Assembly: GCF_013283875.1 (NCBI RefSeq)
Contig: NZ_CP054139.1
Coordinates: 2,790,001-2,854,000, forward strand
DNA length: 64,000 bases
Reading direction: 5' to 3'
Source of the DNA: Mucilaginibacter mali
GTDB lineage: Bacteria > Bacteroidota > Bacteroidia > Sphingobacteriales > Sphingobacteriaceae
Positions 44,219 to 53,169 of the stretch are shown in pieces. The notes under the pieces are model-generated. The model had not been told where the DNA came from. It saw only the letters and a program-made list of their open reading frames with translations, and made no database searches. Position 1 is the stretch's first letter, and each line of letters begins with the position of its first letter. The position numbers and the translations under genes were made by a program.

Positions 44219-45384
44219 CGGCTGCAAAGCAATATAAAGCACTATTCATCAGTCACGAAGCCTACCGCACCGGTGCTCCGATAGTGTTGTTGCATCTGCT
44301 GAAATGGTTGAAAAAGAATACAGCCTTGCAATTAGATATACTGCTATTGAACGATGGACCGCTAAAACCCGAATTTAAGGCAATAGGCAAAACCTACGTG
44401 GTGCAGGAAATAGCCGATCGGTACAGCTATCCCAATCGTATCAAAAAGAAACTTTTTAATTCACCGGTAGATCCTGTTGAAAAGGTAACCGCTAAGCTTG
44501 CCGCAAACGGCTATGATGTGGTTTATGGCAATACCGCACTCAGTTTGCCATGGCTCGGCACGTTTAAAACAGCGCATCATACTAAAACCATTTGCTGCAT
44601 ACACGAATTATCGTACGCGCTAAACCATTGTTTTAGCTACGATTATTTATCGCAGAATTTGCCCCCGATCGATCAGATCATCGCCGTATCGGGGGCTGTA
44701 AAGGAGAACTTGCTAAATACCTACGGATTAAAAGATGAGCAAGTAGCGTTGCAATATGAGTTTATCGATACTGCCGCGACAGTAAATGATAAAGCCCCAC
44801 CCCTAACTGCTGATAATAACACCTTCATCATTGGCTCGGGCGGAACGCCTGAATGGCGGAAAGGGGCCGATTTGATGGTACCCTTAGCGCAAAAATTAAT
44901 GGTACAATACCCCGACCTGGATTTTAAAATTGCCTGGCTGGGTGCCGACGACGAGAATAACTACGGCAAAATGATCCGTTTTGATGCGCAGAAGTGTGGC
45001 GTATCTGATAAGCTGCTGTTCATCCCGCCAAGCAATAATCCACTGGACGCAATTAAGCAGTTTGACGTTTTTGTAGTGTTTTCGCGCGAGGATCCGTTTC
45101 CGCTCATCGCGCTGGAAGCCGCTTTTTTAAGCAAGCCCCTCATTGCGTTTGAAAACAGTGGCGGTATACCCGAATTAGTAGAACAGGGCGCGGGATTGCT
45201 GGCCCCCTATCTTGATATCGACGCGCTTAGCCGACATATACATCAGTTATATACCGATGAGCAATTAAAACACCAATTTGGATCGCGTGGCCGGGAATTG
45301 ATATTGAGCAAATATAATACAGATGTGATAGCACCAAATATTTACAAGCTAATAAGCGGATTGGCAGAAAAACAGGTATCGTGA
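44215..45384 (+). CDS. Glycosyltransferase family 4
   Basis: The 389-residue GT-B enzyme has an N-terminal acceptor half (FISHEAYRTGAPIVLL, an unusual HEAxRTGAP loop) and a C-terminal nucleotide half starting near residue 200 (IIGSGGTPEWRKGADLM). The EX7E motif region is REDPFPLIALEAAFLSKPL, followed by the GGIPELV loop. The start is TTG at 44215, overlapping the acyltransferase stop (TTGA). It lacks membrane spans. Donor not predictable. Confidence 0.85.
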   Translation: MTAAKQYKALFISHEAYRTGAPIVLLHLLKWLKKNTALQLDILLLNDGPLKPEFKAIGKTYVVQEIADRYSYPNRIKKKLFNSPVDPVEKVTAKLAANGYDVVYGNTALSLPWLGTFKTAHHTKTICCIHELSYALNHCFSYDYLSQNLPPIDQIIAVSGAVKENLLNTYGLKDEQVALQYEFIDTAATVNDKAPPLTADNNTFIIGSGGTPEWRKGADLMVPLAQKLMVQYPDLDFKIAWLGADDENNYGKMIRFDAQKCGVSDKLLFIPPSNNPLDAIKQFDVFVVFSREDPFPLIALEAAFLSKPLIAFENSGGIPELVEQGAGLLAPYLDIDALSRHIHQLYTDEQLKHQFGSRGRELILSKYNTDVIAPNIYKLISGLAEKQVS

Positions 45385-46274
45385 TATCGGTTATTATCTG
45401 TTCGCGAACAAAAAGTTTAGATGCGGCATTATCGCAAAATATTGCGGATACCATCGGTGTTGAATATGAAGTTATCCTTATCGATAACTCGGAAAATCAA
45501 TACAACATTTTCCAGGCATATAACCGGGGCGTGCAACAAAGTAAATACAACACGCTTTGCTTTATGCACGATGACATCTCCTATCATACCCCAAACTGGG
45601 GCAATGCCGTTGTTGGTCATTTTGCCGACGATCAAATTGACGCGATCGGCATAGCCGGCACGCCCTATTGTACCTTTATGCCCGGCCCCTGGTGGGGAAA
45701 TGGCATTATTTACCGGCACATTTTGCAGATCAACGGGGATGGGTCAAATGCTCAATTACAATCAAACGGGCAAACGGATGTAAAGCGACAGGCTGTAATA
45801 CTGGATGGTGTTTGGTTTTGCATCAGAAAATCCATGTTCGGGCAAATTAGTTTTGATGATGCTACATTTAAAGGCTTCCATTTTTACGATGCGGATATCT
45901 GTATGCAGATACACCAGGCAGGCGGGAATTTGTGGTGCATTAACGATGTGCTGATCAGCCACCATTCTATGGGTAATGTAAACCGCGACTGGATAGATAG
46001 CGCGCTGATATTTCACAAAAAATGGGAGAAGCATTTACCTGCTACCTGCTTAAAACTAAGCACCGCCGAAACCGGCCGCTTGGAATACAAAACATTAAAC
46101 AGCTTTATATTGGCTTGTGCCGCCAATGGCTACACTAACAGGCAGATATACAGTATAGCGATAAAGTATTTGCTAAGCTTTAAAAAGGGGTACCTGTTTT
46201 TAAAAACGCCGGGATATTTTGTAAAGTTCCTTTATAAATACTTGTTTAAAAAAGGCGCGCCGTTTTACGCGTAG
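45381..46274 (+). CDS. GT2-like glycosyltransferase (StrF/Glyco_tranf_2_5-like)
   Basis: The 297-residue protein starts ISVIICSRT and has VILIDNSENQYNIFQAYNRG and the acidic FMHDDISY (about 55-62) in place of the classic DxD. IAGTPYCTFMPGPWW follows and is typical of the StrF-like GT2 subgroup. SHHSMGNV near residue 194-201 may hold a metal or donor His. The GTG start at 45381 overlaps the preceding stop. Function beyond sugar transfer is unknown. Confidence 0.78.
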   Translation: MISVIICSRTKSLDAALSQNIADTIGVEYEVILIDNSENQYNIFQAYNRGVQQSKYNTLCFMHDDISYHTPNWGNAVVGHFADDQIDAIGIAGTPYCTFMPGPWWGNGIIYRHILQINGDGSNAQLQSNGQTDVKRQAVILDGVWFCIRKSMFGQISFDDATFKGFHFYDADICMQIHQAGGNLWCINDVLISHHSMGNVNRDWIDSALIFHKKWEKHLPATCLKLSTAETGRLEYKTLNSFILACAANGYTNRQIYSIAIKYLLSFKKGYLFLKTPGYFVKFLYKYLFKKGAPFYA

Positions 46275-46280
46275 TAATTT

Positions 46281-47030
46281 ATGGCAAAGCCAATTGAAAT
46301 AGATATCATTATCCTCAGCTACGCTAAGGATGAGAGTTTAAAGGACCTGACCAACCAAACTATCCAAACAGTTTTAGCGTCTGAAAATCCGGATGAGATA
46401 CATTTCAATGTCGTGGTAATCGAATCGAACAAAGGTCTATTCCCTTATCAGTTCCCAAATTCAACTACGATTTATCCAAAGGAAAAATTTGGTTTTCATA
46501 AATACCTCAACATCGGCATCGGGCAAACAAACAGCCCTTATGTATGCCTTTGCAATAACGATCTGGTTTTTCACAAAGGCTGGGCAAGCGCTATGCTAAA
46601 AGCAATGGATGAAGATGCTAACCTGCTCAGCGCGCACCCCTACCAGCCGGGTTATATAAAGAATAAAAACCACACCGGCGAGGACTGCGAACTGGATAGC
46701 TTTTACGGTGTGCTGTTCGGTTGGTGCATATTTGTAAAGCGGGAGTTGTTTAATATCACAGGGCCCCTCGACGAGCAGCTTACCTTTTGGTATTCGGACT
46801 ATGATTACATTAAAACCCTGCAAAAGCATCAGATCATAACCAGGTTGATCCCGGGGTCAATAGTCGATCATTTGGGCAGCCGGTCGTGGGTTACCATGGA
46901 TAAAAAAGAGCATCAAAAGCTTACACAGATACCGCGGTTGTACTTTAGTTATAAATGGCACCATCGTTCATATATTCGCTATCGTATCGAACTGACTTAT
47001 TATAAACTTAAAATGCTTTTAGGCCTTTAG
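46281..47030 (+). CDS. Glycosyltransferase family 2 (rhamnosyltransferase-like)
   Basis: The 249-residue GT-A protein reads IDIIILSYAKDESLKDLT at the N-terminus. It has VVVIESNKG, the acceptor-pocket KFGFHKYLNIGIGQT and the DxD-equivalent LCNNDLVF (about 90-97), where NND replaces DxD. DYDYIKTL is the usual second acidic region and VDHLGSRSW the C-terminal His region. It follows the previous gene after six bases. Sugar specificity unknown. Confidence 0.82.
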   Translation: MAKPIEIDIIILSYAKDESLKDLTNQTIQTVLASENPDEIHFNVVVIESNKGLFPYQFPNSTTIYPKEKFGFHKYLNIGIGQTNSPYVCLCNNDLVFHKGWASAMLKAMDEDANLLSAHPYQPGYIKNKNHTGEDCELDSFYGVLFGWCIFVKRELFNITGPLDEQLTFWYSDYDYIKTLQKHQIITRLIPGSIVDHLGSRSWVTMDKKEHQKLTQIPRLYFSYKWHHRSYIRYRIELTYYKLKMLLGL

Positions 47031-47033
47031 CGC

Positions 47034-47741
47034 ATGGAATACAAGCTTATTATTTTAGTGATGTGTTCCAGTTCGGCCAAATATCGCAGGTTGGAAAAGG
47101 CCATTAAGCAAACATGGGCAAGTATAGGGCAGCCGGGTATCAAGGTTATTTTTTATACCGATAACCAACGGAAGCTTTTTAAAAACAAAAGCGCCCTGAT
47201 GCGTGGCAACGATCTAACACTCCCCTGCAAAGATGGCTATTTTGAATGCATCGAGAAAACGTTGCAAGCCTTTGAATACGTATCGGCCAACTATCAATTT
47301 CAATACATCTTCCGCACCAATCTTGGTTCATACATCAGTCTTAAAAATATTCTTCATTTTTTGGAGGGGATGCCAAAAGAACAATTCTATGCCGGTATAA
47401 TTGGTGATGGGGAGTATCAGAGCAAACCATATCGCTTTGCTTCCGGTTCCGGCTATTTTTTATCAGCCGATTTAGTAAAACTGGTAGTTGATAACAGGGA
47501 TGAGGTGCCAAAGGACACGATAGACGATGTAGCTTTAGGCGTATTCATGAACCATCACCACATCCCGATAAGCGACAAAGCCATACGATTGAGTTATACC
47601 GATGATGAAAAAATATACCAAACCGGAGATAAAACGGTGGAGCATATTTTCGATAATTTGATCTATCATGTGCGACTAAGGTCGGCAAATAGAAGTTTGG
47701 ATATCAAACGGATGCAGGCATTACATAATTTAAAATTTTAA
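47034..47741 (+). CDS. GT31-like (beta-1,3-galactosyltransferase/Fringe-type) protein lacking DxD
   Basis: The 235-residue protein resembles the GT31 fold. It has the early RLEKAIKQTW segment (about 19-28), the ASGSGYFLSADLV loop (about 136-148) like the GGY-S/D-LV box of galactosyltransferases, and DDVALG (about 164-169) like the EDVxxG motif. The metal-binding DxD position reads FRTNLGS (RTN at 94-96), so metal use may differ or activity may be lost. If active it would add Gal or GlcNAc in beta-1,3 linkage, which would suit a type 1 Lewis backbone. Family assignment is by pattern only. Confidence 0.6.
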   Translation: MEYKLIILVMCSSSAKYRRLEKAIKQTWASIGQPGIKVIFYTDNQRKLFKNKSALMRGNDLTLPCKDGYFECIEKTLQAFEYVSANYQFQYIFRTNLGSYISLKNILHFLEGMPKEQFYAGIIGDGEYQSKPYRFASGSGYFLSADLVKLVVDNRDEVPKDTIDDVALGVFMNHHHIPISDKAIRLSYTDDEKIYQTGDKTVEHIFDNLIYHVRLRSANRSLDIKRMQALHNLKF

Positions 47742-47743
47742 AA

Positions 47744-49282
47744 TTGATCATTGACCGCGCCATCGTTGCAACCAGTCCAATGCCGCTTTATTACGAGTTT
47801 TGGCCCATTGTAGCCCGGGGCTGGCGTAACATAAAGATCGAACCAACGGTGGCTGCCATCGGGGGTTTAAATCTTAACCATGGCGAGGGTACGGTTATCA
47901 AATTTCCGCAGATAGAGGGGATCGACCCCGGCTTTATTGCGCAGGTAATACGGTTTATTATCCCCTGCTTTTTTCCGGAAGAAGTATCCATTATAGCAGA
48001 TATTGATATGGTGCCGCTCAGCATCAATTACTTCTCGGCCAATATCCGGCAGTATGATAATGATGACATTATCGTTTTTTCATCAGACGCCCATCCAAAC
48101 GAGCTGCGATACCCAATGTGCTATATTGCAGCCAGGGGCAAATATTTTCAGCAGATAATAGGGCTCAATGGGCTTGATCTAAATACCATTATAAATTTTA
48201 TAAAAGACCTGCATTCGCTTAACTTGAAATGGGATACCGATGAACTTTTTTTTGCAAAAAAGCTGCATGGGTCGCCCTTGCTAAGTAAGGTGATATTTCT
48301 TAAACGCGGTTGGAACCCCATGGCTAAAAACCGCATTGACCGTGGGCGCTGGCAGTACAACAAATGGGGGCTGGTGCGCAATAAATATATCGACGCGCAT
48401 TGTGTACGTCCGCTTCACTCGCACCAAAAGGAGTTGAAGGATATTTTTGAATACGTTAACCATGGCTCAAATGGAAAGGTCTATGGACTTTACCTGCTCA
48501 AAAAGCCACTGAAAGCGTTGGTCCATCGCTTCGGCAAGCAACATTATCAGAATAAAAACCTGTTTAACATAACCGGGACGCGGAATTTGGACAGACTAAA
48601 AACCAGGATCATTTCATTTTCGCTATATGGCAATGCGGCGCGATATACCCAAAATCTTGACGAGGTTATCCGATCGTACCATAAAATATTGCCCGGTTGG
48701 AAATGCCGGGTATACGTGGGAAGTGACGTAGACGAGCCATCGGTAAAATTATTAACGGATAACGGTTGCGAATTAATAATGATGCAAGGCGCCGGTGTGG
48801 ATGCCCGCTACATGTTATGGCGTTTTTTAGCTATTGAAGATAAAGATGCGGAAGCTGTCATTATCCGCGATCTGGATAGTGTTTGCACGGCCCGGGAAGG
48901 CTTGATGATTAGCCAATGGCAGGCATCGGGTAAAACGTTCCATGTCATCAGGGATCATTTAAACCACAATACGGCAATTATGGGTGGCTTATGGGGTGCA
49001 AAAAAGAATAGCATCAACATAAAGAAAAATGCCAGGGAGGTGGTTCTGACCAATAATTACGGTATAGACCAGGTATTTTTACAACAAATGATCTACCCGA
49101 AGATCAAAGATGATGTAATGATACACGACAGTTTTCCGCGGTTTCCCCATGAGGAAGCTATCATTATTCCGTTTGATGAAGATGGTGGCTTTGCAGGCGA
49201 GATATATACTGACGCTTCCGCCAACCAACGGGACAAAAACGTAGTAGCCGATTACCATAAAAGATGTTTCAGCATTAAGTAA
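47744..49282 (+). CDS. Two-domain protein with tandem GT-A-like domains
   Basis: The 512-residue protein looks like two glycosyltransferase-like halves. Residues about 1-265 carry ADIDMVPLS with a DxD at 86-88 and a later WDTDELFFAKKL. Residues about 280-512 carry VIIRDLDSV with a DxD at 376-378, after SFSLYGNAARY and GWKCRVYVGSD, and end with NNYGIDQVFLQQMIYP. Both halves follow the same order: strand, DxD, and a D-x-x-F helix. Neither matches a family I can name with confidence. The start is TTG at 47744, with ATG 47780 an alternative. Two bases separate it from the GT31-like gene. Confidence 0.65.
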   Translation: MIIDRAIVATSPMPLYYEFWPIVARGWRNIKIEPTVAAIGGLNLNHGEGTVIKFPQIEGIDPGFIAQVIRFIIPCFFPEEVSIIADIDMVPLSINYFSANIRQYDNDDIIVFSSDAHPNELRYPMCYIAARGKYFQQIIGLNGLDLNTIINFIKDLHSLNLKWDTDELFFAKKLHGSPLLSKVIFLKRGWNPMAKNRIDRGRWQYNKWGLVRNKYIDAHCVRPLHSHQKELKDIFEYVNHGSNGKVYGLYLLKKPLKALVHRFGKQHYQNKNLFNITGTRNLDRLKTRIISFSLYGNAARYTQNLDEVIRSYHKILPGWKCRVYVGSDVDEPSVKLLTDNGCELIMMQGAGVDARYMLWRFLAIEDKDAEAVIIRDLDSVCTAREGLMISQWQASGKTFHVIRDHLNHNTAIMGGLWGAKKNSINIKKNAREVVLTNNYGIDQVFLQQMIYPKIKDDVMIHDSFPRFPHEEAIIIPFDEDGGFAGEIYTDASANQRDKNVVADYHKRCFSIK

Positions 49283-49285
49283 AGC

Positions 49286-50182
49286 ATGATCAGCCTGAGT
49301 TATATAATAGCCACCCGTAACCGTCTGCCGCTTTTAAAGATCACTTTAGAGCGCTTGCTGAATGAATTGCAGCCCGGCGAAGAGATTGTTGTGGTAGATG
49401 GCGATAGTACCGACGGTGCAAAAGAGTACCTGCAGCAATTGTTTAACGAGGGGCACATCCACCAGTTTATTTCGGAACCCGACAACAACCAGGCCCACGG
49501 CTGGAACAAAGCCATGTTGATGGCCAAAGGCACTATTATTAAAAAGATAATAGACGACGATGTGTACAATTATACGGCTATTCGCCAGTGCAAAAACTAT
49601 ATGCTGGCTAATCCGCAAGTTGACCTATGCATATCCAACTGCCTTACCACCAATATACTAACACCCCAAACCATTACAGAAGCTAATCGCCTGGAGCAGT
49701 ATAAAAAATGGCAAAATGGAGAGGTTAAAAGCTTTACATTCAGCGATGTTTCGATGCTTATCCGCAAAAGTGCTTTAAGCTACCTGGGCTTGTTCGATAC
49801 ACAATTTAGCATGATGGATTGGGAATATGCGCTGCGCTGCTCGTGGTTAAGGGCCAATATCGCATACTATACCGGCTATAATTCGCTTTCGGTAGGTACA
49901 CCAGGTAATGTAACCTCAAAAACCAGCGAAGCAAGGCTAAAGCGCGAGGGCAAAATAGGTATGCGGAAGTACGAATACTTTGGCGACCGGGCCGACATTT
50001 CGCTTTACTCTGAACTTAAGATAGCCGTTGGTAAAGTATTGTTCCACAAGAAATATGATCCCTACGCTGATGTCAATCAACTCAAAGCAATTAGCGATCC
50101 TGAATTAAAAGAAATATACAACAGTTTGTACCATCATCTTGAAGCTTATAACCAATCGCGCAGCGGTGATTTTATTTTATAA
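49286..50182 (+). CDS. Glycosyltransferase family 2
   Basis: The 298-residue GT-A protein begins LSYIIATRNRLPLLKITL. It has EEIVVVDGDSTDGAKEYL, the donor loop EPDNNQAHGWNKAM and the acidic KIIDDDVYNY (about 90-99). MLIRKSAL and MMDWEYALRC mark the acceptor side. It sits four bases after the tandem-GT gene and its stop abuts the GT10 start. Sugar unknown. Confidence 0.85.
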   Translation: MISLSYIIATRNRLPLLKITLERLLNELQPGEEIVVVDGDSTDGAKEYLQQLFNEGHIHQFISEPDNNQAHGWNKAMLMAKGTIIKKIIDDDVYNYTAIRQCKNYMLANPQVDLCISNCLTTNILTPQTITEANRLEQYKKWQNGEVKSFTFSDVSMLIRKSALSYLGLFDTQFSMMDWEYALRCSWLRANIAYYTGYNSLSVGTPGNVTSKTSEARLKREGKIGMRKYEYFGDRADISLYSELKIAVGKVLFHKKYDPYADVNQLKAISDPELKEIYNSLYHHLEAYNQSRSGDFIL

Positions 50183-51193
50183 ATGAAGAAAAAGATCCGC
50201 ATCAAATTTCAAAACGGGGTTAATTACCAGATCATCATTAACCAGGTGCTGAACATTGTGCTGGACGAATTTGAGTTTGAAGAAAGCGATCAACCCGATT
50301 TCATTTTTTTCGGCCCCTACGGCAACGATGTTCCTGCCCCCGGCCCATATGTGCGTATCGGTTATTTTTGCGAGAATGTGATACCCGACCTTGATAGTTG
50401 TGAATGGGCCTTTGGCATCCCGCGTGAGCAGGAAATAAACAACCCTAAGTACAAACGGATACAATGGCATAACCTAAACCCGGAAGATCTGGTTAAAAAG
50501 AATGTGGATGCTGAGCAAATCCTGGCATCGAAGAATAAGTTTTGCAACTTCCTGTATTCGCACCGGGTGCCCTACCGCGAGGAGTTTTTCCGGCAATTAT
50601 CTAAATACAAAAAAATAGACGCGCCGGGCAAAAGCATGAACAATATGCCATCGATAGATAGCCGCCCGGGCGAAGACCTGTGGACAAGCAAACACCACTT
50701 CCTGTCGCCTTATAAATTTACTATCGCTTTTGAAAACTATGTTTACCCGGGTTATCAAACCGAAAAGCTGTACGATGCCATGCTTTGCCAAAGTATCCCC
50801 ATCTACTGCGGCGACCCGTTCATAGGCGATATCTTCAATACAAAAAGTTTTGTAAACACCCCCGACTATACCGACGTAAACAACACAACGCTGGTGCGCT
50901 GGTTGGAGAGAAACTCGCAATGTAATTTTGAAGATATCAGGCCCGCATTTTATAGATCGCCCCAAAACAGGGTACAGCGCAAACTGAAAGCAATTGGCAG
51001 GGAGTTAAAGATGAAGCAACAGTTCAACAAGCTTGATTTCAGTTCACTAATTGAACGGATCATCGACCTGGATACGAGTCCGGAAAAATACATAGCCATG
51101 TTGCAGCAGCCCTGGTTTAATGATAATAAGGTACCGCAAGGTATTTCGTTAAGGGAAAGATGGATAGAGATATTTTCGGGAGGGAAAGCCTGA
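50183..51193 (+). CDS. Alpha-1,3/1,4-fucosyltransferase, GT10
   Basis: The 336-residue protein has the GT10 core. SKNKFCNFLYSHR (about 116-128) is followed by the hallmark YKFTIAFENYVYPGYQTEKL (177-196), which holds E184 and the GDP-fucose-binding Y/K residues, then IPIYCGDP (205-212) and SFVNTPDY. Bacterial members (Helicobacter, Bacteroides) attach fucose alpha-1,3 or alpha-1,4 to GlcNAc, forming Lewis-type structures. The C-terminal region lacks the heptad repeats and amphipathic tail of Helicobacter enzymes. Its stop overlaps the next start (TGATG). Together with GT6 and GT11 it implies a richly fucosylated product. Needs GDP-fucose made elsewhere. Confidence 0.93.
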   Translation: MKKKIRIKFQNGVNYQIIINQVLNIVLDEFEFEESDQPDFIFFGPYGNDVPAPGPYVRIGYFCENVIPDLDSCEWAFGIPREQEINNPKYKRIQWHNLNPEDLVKKNVDAEQILASKNKFCNFLYSHRVPYREEFFRQLSKYKKIDAPGKSMNNMPSIDSRPGEDLWTSKHHFLSPYKFTIAFENYVYPGYQTEKLYDAMLCQSIPIYCGDPFIGDIFNTKSFVNTPDYTDVNNTTLVRWLERNSQCNFEDIRPAFYRSPQNRVQRKLKAIGRELKMKQQFNKLDFSSLIERIIDLDTSPEKYIAMLQQPWFNDNKVPQGISLRERWIEIFSGGKA

Positions 51194-52179
51194 TGGATAC
51201 CCCTTTAGTTTCCATAATTATCCCGCTATATAATGCCGAACAGTATATTGCTGAAGCTATACGATCAGCGCTGGATCAAACCTGGCCGAATAAAGAAATC
51301 ATTATTGTCGACGATGGTTCAACAGACCGGTCAGTTGATATCATTCAAAAATTTGATAATGAAATAATTAAAATATATAAACAGCGTAATTCCGGGGCTG
51401 CCGCAGCTCGCAATTTTGGCTTAAAACAATCTGTCGGCCAGTATATCCAGTTCCTTGACGCGGATGATATCATCAGCCCTGATAAAATTGAAAGCCAAAT
51501 GGCTTTAATAGGCAACAGTAACCATTACCTGGGTTTATGTGGTACCGTGCATTTCCATGATGGTACCGATCATTTATCTTACCCTTTGGAGCATGAATGG
51601 GTATCTGCCGGCACTGATGATCCTGCTGATTTCCTGATTAAGCTTTACAGCGGCAAACTCTATGGCCCTCAGTATGGCGGCATGATACAACCAAATGCCT
51701 GGCTAACCCCCAGGTTATTGATTGATAAAGCCGGCTTATGGAACCCGATGAGAAGCCCGGACGATGACGGCGAATTTTTTTGCCGGATGGTTTTGGCATC
51801 AAAAGGCATCAGGTATACACGTAAGGGCATAAACTATTACCGCAAGTTCACATCCTCTAATAGTTTGAGCGCCCAAAAACATTACGATGCCATCAAAGCG
51901 GTATGGCAATCTAACCTGCTAAAGGCCCAACATCTGCTTTCTGCCACAACCGACGAGCGGGCAAAACCAGCCATAGCCCGGCTATTTTTGGAATATGCGT
52001 TTAGCTTTTACCCGTATTATAAAAGCCTTTATAAGGAAGCGCAGGAAAATGCCTGGTTGTTAGCACCCAACATGAAGTTTAACCCCTATCATCATGGCTT
52101 AAATAAAAAAATGGCAGAAATAATAGGGTGGAAAAGCGTGAAATACATGCAGTATATAAAACATAAGTTTAAATTGTAA
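51193..52179 (+). CDS. Glycosyltransferase family 2
   Basis: The 328-residue GT-A protein begins MDTPLVSIIIPLYNAEQYI. It has KEIIIVDDGSTDRSVDII, the LDADDIISPDKI acid cluster (about 87-98) and the acceptor-side SPDDDGEFFCRM, typical of metal-dependent inverting GT2s. The ATG at 51193 overlaps the GT10 stop by one base. An earlier in-frame ATG at 51160 would overlap GT10 by 34 bases and adds residues outside the family, so I reject it. Product linkage unknown. Confidence 0.87.
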   Translation: MDTPLVSIIIPLYNAEQYIAEAIRSALDQTWPNKEIIIVDDGSTDRSVDIIQKFDNEIIKIYKQRNSGAAAARNFGLKQSVGQYIQFLDADDIISPDKIESQMALIGNSNHYLGLCGTVHFHDGTDHLSYPLEHEWVSAGTDDPADFLIKLYSGKLYGPQYGGMIQPNAWLTPRLLIDKAGLWNPMRSPDDDGEFFCRMVLASKGIRYTRKGINYYRKFTSSNSLSAQKHYDAIKAVWQSNLLKAQHLLSATTDERAKPAIARLFLEYAFSFYPYYKSLYKEAQENAWLLAPNMKFNPYHHGLNKKMAEIIGWKSVKYMQYIKHKFKL

Positions 52180-52187
52180 ACCATTGC

Positions 52188-53168
52188 ATGACCGATAAGC
52201 GTTACGTTTTAACCATAGCCACCGGCAAAAAATTGTACCTTGATATGGCAGTTACCCTGGCTCGTTCGTTCTATTTATGGCACCATGACAGCAGCATTAC
52301 CTTTCAGTTGGTTACCGACCTTCCTGATGATCATATCGCGGCCGATATCAAGCCGAAGATAGAGGTGATCAATGTAAAGCCGGGCGAGTTGGGTGAAGGT
52401 TTTTCGCCCAAACTGCATTTGGATAAATTAGCCGGTAATGGCCAAACTTTATTTGTAGACAGCGACTGCATAATTTACAGTAACCTAAGCCCGGTGTTCG
52501 ATAAATTTAAAGGGCACAGTGTTTCTGTAACCGGTAATTATATTTCAAACGGCGAGTGGTTTGGCGACATAGCGGCTGTTTGCCGTAGGTTTAACGTCCC
52601 CCACCTGCCTAAATTTAATGGCGGCATCTATTATTTAGAGAATGGCCCTGCGGCTGTAAAAGTGTATCAAACAGCCAGGGATCTTGAAAAACAATATGAT
52701 GAAATTGGTTTCGTGCGCTTACGTAACCGCCCTAACGACGAAGTGCTGATGGCACTGGCCATGGAGTTAAACGGGCAAAAACCCATTCCTGACGATGGGA
52801 GCATTTTAGCTGAATTTGTCAATTTCAAATCGGGCATTAAATCCCGCCTGTTAAAAGGACAAGCCGAACTGTATAATAAACCCGGCCACCCTTTATACCA
52901 GCAGCAATGGCATTTAACCCGTGCACAACCGGCTATTGTGCATTATCTTGGCCACCATAATCAAAAAATCCCCTATATAAAAGAATCATTGCTGCTTAGT
53001 TATTTATTTAAAAATAAGTTACCTGTTTGGCTGGCCCGGTTGATAACGTTTTTCCGGGTAACCATCCCTTTCAAAACAGTAACGGTTCTCAAAAACATCT
53101 TTCGCCCGGTATACCATTCCTTATTTGGAGCCCGTGCCATAAAGAAATCGGAAAGGATAATTGATTAA
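52188..53168 (+). CDS. GT8-like glycosyltransferase
   Basis: The 326-residue GT-A protein has the DSD metal motif at 91-93 (TLFVDSDCIIY), a LHLDKL segment before it, PKFNGGIYYLEN (the NGG box of GT8-like enzymes) and VHYLGHHNQK near the C-terminus, where the His would complete the metal site. GT8 enzymes are retaining and use UDP-glucose or UDP-galactose. The overall call is by motif order and I cannot tell donor or acceptor. Eight bases after the preceding gene. Confidence 0.72.
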   Translation: MTDKRYVLTIATGKKLYLDMAVTLARSFYLWHHDSSITFQLVTDLPDDHIAADIKPKIEVINVKPGELGEGFSPKLHLDKLAGNGQTLFVDSDCIIYSNLSPVFDKFKGHSVSVTGNYISNGEWFGDIAAVCRRFNVPHLPKFNGGIYYLENGPAAVKVYQTARDLEKQYDEIGFVRLRNRPNDEVLMALAMELNGQKPIPDDGSILAEFVNFKSGIKSRLLKGQAELYNKPGHPLYQQQWHLTRAQPAIVHYLGHHNQKIPYIKESLLLSYLFKNKLPVWLARLITFFRVTIPFKTVTVLKNIFRPVYHSLFGARAIKKSERIID

Positions 53169-53169
53169 C

